Shown here in pieces: positions 53,280-64,000 of a stretch of 64,000 nucleotides of DNA (position 1 is its first letter; every line of letters begins with the position of its first letter). A model generated the notes under the pieces. The model worked only from the letters and a program-made list of their open reading frames with translations, made no database searches and was not told the DNA's origin. The translations under genes were made by a program, and so were the position numbers. Source of the stretch: Streptomyces pluripotens (GTDB taxonomy: Bacteria > Actinomycetota > Actinomycetes > Streptomycetales > Streptomycetaceae). The stretch spans positions 6,572,001 through 6,636,000 of the forward strand of contig NZ_CP021080.1 of NCBI RefSeq assembly GCF_000802245.2, given 5' to 3'.

Positions 53280-54584
53280 ATGTCGTTGGAACAGCCCGCC
53301 GTCCCGAAGTTACGAAGCGCCTCCGAGGCTCCCCAGACCGAGTTACCCGCCGTTCTCGGTGGGTTCGACCTCAGCGACCAGGACCGGTTCGGCGACGGGT
53401 TCCCGCACGAGGTCTTCGCCCGGCTCCGCCGAGAAGCTCCTGTCCTGCTGCACCCCCCCGGCCGCACCCGCGATGGTGAGGACTTCTGGGTGCTCTCCCG
53501 CTACGCCGACGTGGTCGAGGCCGCGGCGAGTCCGCTGCTGTCCTCCCAGGGCGGTGGCGACCGCGAGGGCGGCGGCACCCACCTCGACGACCTGCCTGCC
53601 GGCACCTATTCCGGCGCGATGCTGAACATGATGGATGACCCGCGGCACCGGCTGCTGCGCGAACTGGTCACACCCTCGGTCACCGGTCCGGTGCTGGAGG
53701 CGCTGAAGCCGGCCATCGCCGAACGCGCCGAGGCGATCATCTCCCAGGTCGTGGAGCAGGGCTCCTGCGACTTCCAGAACGATGTCGCCGGCCGCTTCTC
53801 CGTCGAGGTCATGGCCGCGCTGATGGGCGTGCCGCGCCCGGACTGGCAGCAGTTCGTGGACTGGACCGAGGTGGTGATGGGCTACGAGGACCGCGAGTCC
53901 GGCGAGTCCTCCTCGCGCAGCCAGGCCGCACTGCTGGCGATGTACGAGTACGGCGTCAAACTGATCGCCGAGAAGCGGGCCAACCCGGCGCAGGACTTTC
54001 TGTCCGTGATCGCCGCCGGCGATCTACCGGAGGGCTGCGGCCAGCCACCGCTGCGCGAGTACGAGCGCGAGGTGTTCGTCAACCTGCTGTCCCTGGCCGG
54101 GAGCGAGCCGACCCGCAACGTGATCGCGGTGGGCCTGCTCGCCCTGGCAGAGCGGCCGGACCAGTGGCAGGCGCTGCGCTCGGACCGGTCCCTGCTGGAT
54201 GGCGCGGTCGAAGAGATGATGCGCTGGTCCACGCCGACGCCGTACAACCGGCGAACGGCCACGGAGGACTTCATGTTCCACGGCGCGCGGATCCGCCGGG
54301 GGGACAAGGTGACGCTGTGGTGGGCGTCGGCGAACCGGGACGAGAACGTGTTCGCCGATCCCCTGTCCTTCGACGTGCGCCGGAACCCCAACCCGCACCT
54401 GGCCTTCGGCTGGGGGCCGCACAGCTGCCTGGCGGTAGACCTGGCCCGCCTCGAACTGCGCGCGCTGTTCGACACGTTGCTCGACCGGGTCGCCGAGGTG
54501 CGGCTGACGGGACCGGTGCCGTGGGCCAACAACAGCAAGCACACGGTGGCGCTGAGAGTGCCGGTCGAGTTCGTCCCGGCCTGA
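53280..54584 (+). CDS. Cytochrome P450, probable polyketide-tailoring enzyme
   Basis: Soluble bacterial P450, 434 aa. The oxygen-activation helix has LAGSEPTRNVIAVGLLAL, the K-helix EEMMRW supplies E-x2-R, and the haem-ligand Cys is in LAFGWGPHSCLAVDLARLEL. The last residue of the usual FGxGxHxCxG is Ala, a tolerated variant. ATG 53280 has GGAG at 5-nt spacing. Codons 11 and 22 are TTA (53310-53312 and 53343-53345), so translation should depend on the bldA tRNA. It lies 357 bp before the PKS gene on the same strand and probably hydroxylates or epoxidises the polyketide. Redox partners are not in the window. Confidence 0.9.
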   Translation: MSLEQPAVPKLRSASEAPQTELPAVLGGFDLSDQDRFGDGFPHEVFARLRREAPVLLHPPGRTRDGEDFWVLSRYADVVEAAASPLLSSQGGGDREGGGTHLDDLPAGTYSGAMLNMMDDPRHRLLRELVTPSVTGPVLEALKPAIAERAEAIISQVVEQGSCDFQNDVAGRFSVEVMAALMGVPRPDWQQFVDWTEVVMGYEDRESGESSSRSQAALLAMYEYGVKLIAEKRANPAQDFLSVIAAGDLPEGCGQPPLREYEREVFVNLLSLAGSEPTRNVIAVGLLALAERPDQWQALRSDRSLLDGAVEEMMRWSTPTPYNRRTATEDFMFHGARIRRGDKVTLWWASANRDENVFADPLSFDVRRNPNPHLAFGWGPHSCLAVDLARLELRALFDTLLDRVAEVRLTGPVPWANNSKHTVALRVPVEFVPA

Positions 54585-54659
54585 GCGGACGGGCGGACCG
54601 TGGTCCCGCCGCGCGCGGCAGACGCCCTCGGGTGTGACCGCCACAGCGGCCCGGGGACG

Positions 54660-54681
54660 GTGGTCACGGGGAGGTGACCAC
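54660..54681 (+). terminator. 8-bp hairpin after the P450
   Basis: GTGGTCAC (54660-54667) pairs with GTGACCAC (54674-54681), 75 bp past the P450 stop. Confidence 0.45.
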
Positions 54682-54710
54682 GCCAGCCCGGAACGGACCG
54701 GTGCCCGACG

Positions 54711-54732
54711 CCGGTCCGCGACCGGTCCGCGA
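54711..54732. repeat. Tandem duplicate of an 11-bp unit
   Basis: CCGGTCCGCGA at 54711-54721 is repeated at 54722-54732, within the 357-bp gap between the P450 and the PKS gene. Confidence 0.8.
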
Positions 54733-54941
54733 CCTGTGGTCCGTAGTCCGTGATCCTTGATTCGGTCGGCCGGGTGCTGCCGCTGGCCAGGTCGGCGGCG
54801 TATCCGGCGGCCGAACGTGCGGGGTGCGCACAACGGGGCACCCTGGCCTGCCCGCAGTGTCGGAAGCCGTCCGTCCGTGACGCCTGCCGGACAGAACTGA
54901 CGTGTTCTCGCCGATGAATGGCGGGTGGAGGGGGAAACCCG

Positions 54942-64000
<9,059 letters not shown>

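Overview
The window is a high-GC actinomycete chromosome segment, almost certainly Streptomyces. It has GTG starts, GGAGG ribosome sites, a SARP activator, TTA codons confined to a P450 and a polyketide synthase gene, an ECF sigma factor fused to a CAP domain, and many paired regulator/transporter units. No rRNA, tRNA, CRISPR array or replication origin was recognised.

Region 1 (about 0.18-12.4 kb) is a small biosynthetic locus. A SARP regulator precedes a tightly overlapped operon. It makes L-2,3-diaminopropionate (SbnA/SbnB-type enzymes), activates an amino acid (free-standing adenylation domain), carries it on a free-standing carrier protein, and oxidises it with an acyl-CoA-dehydrogenase-fold flavoenzyme and an FMN reductase. 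A thioesterase and two sensor-domain proteins (GAF and double PAS) sit inside the same run. An MFS exporter and a cupin-AraC regulator follow. This gene set resembles what I remember of the L-alanosine (diazeniumdiolate) pathway, but the nitrous-acid genes of that pathway are not in the window.

Region 2 (12.5-17.2 kb) holds two divergent MarR-controlled units (MarR/SDR and MarR/DHA2 exporter), each with clear palindromic operators, and a mycothiol-dependent-type enzyme.

Region 3 (17.5-39.6 kb) looks like a hypoxia/dormancy island. It has a Rv1733c-type membrane protein, a STAS protein lacking the usual phospho-serine, two PPOX-fold proteins, pyruvate formate-lyase with its activase, two double universal stress proteins, AdhE, an HPF-like ribosome protein, a complete arginine deiminase operon (arcD-A-B-C) and an orphan cytochrome oxidase subunit I. 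A recurrent 14-bp motif, GGGCC-N4-GGNCC or close to it, lies upstream of most of these genes and suggests one DevR/DosR-like (OsdR-like) regulator. Long perfect hairpins separate the transcription units. The remains of an IS6-type element and a universal-stress-protein fragment show some decay.

Region 4 (39.8-52.7 kb) contains glutamate decarboxylase, two lipoproteins, an MFS exporter, a TetR/MMPL pair with several TGTCA-N4-TGACA operators, an LmeA-like protein, MsrA, and an ECF sigma - zinc finger - membrane helix - CAP fusion.

Region 5 (53.3 kb to the end) opens a modular type I polyketide cluster: a P450, then a PKS with a KSQ-AT-ACP loading module, a KS-AT-DH-KR-ACP module and the start of a second module, running off the right edge.
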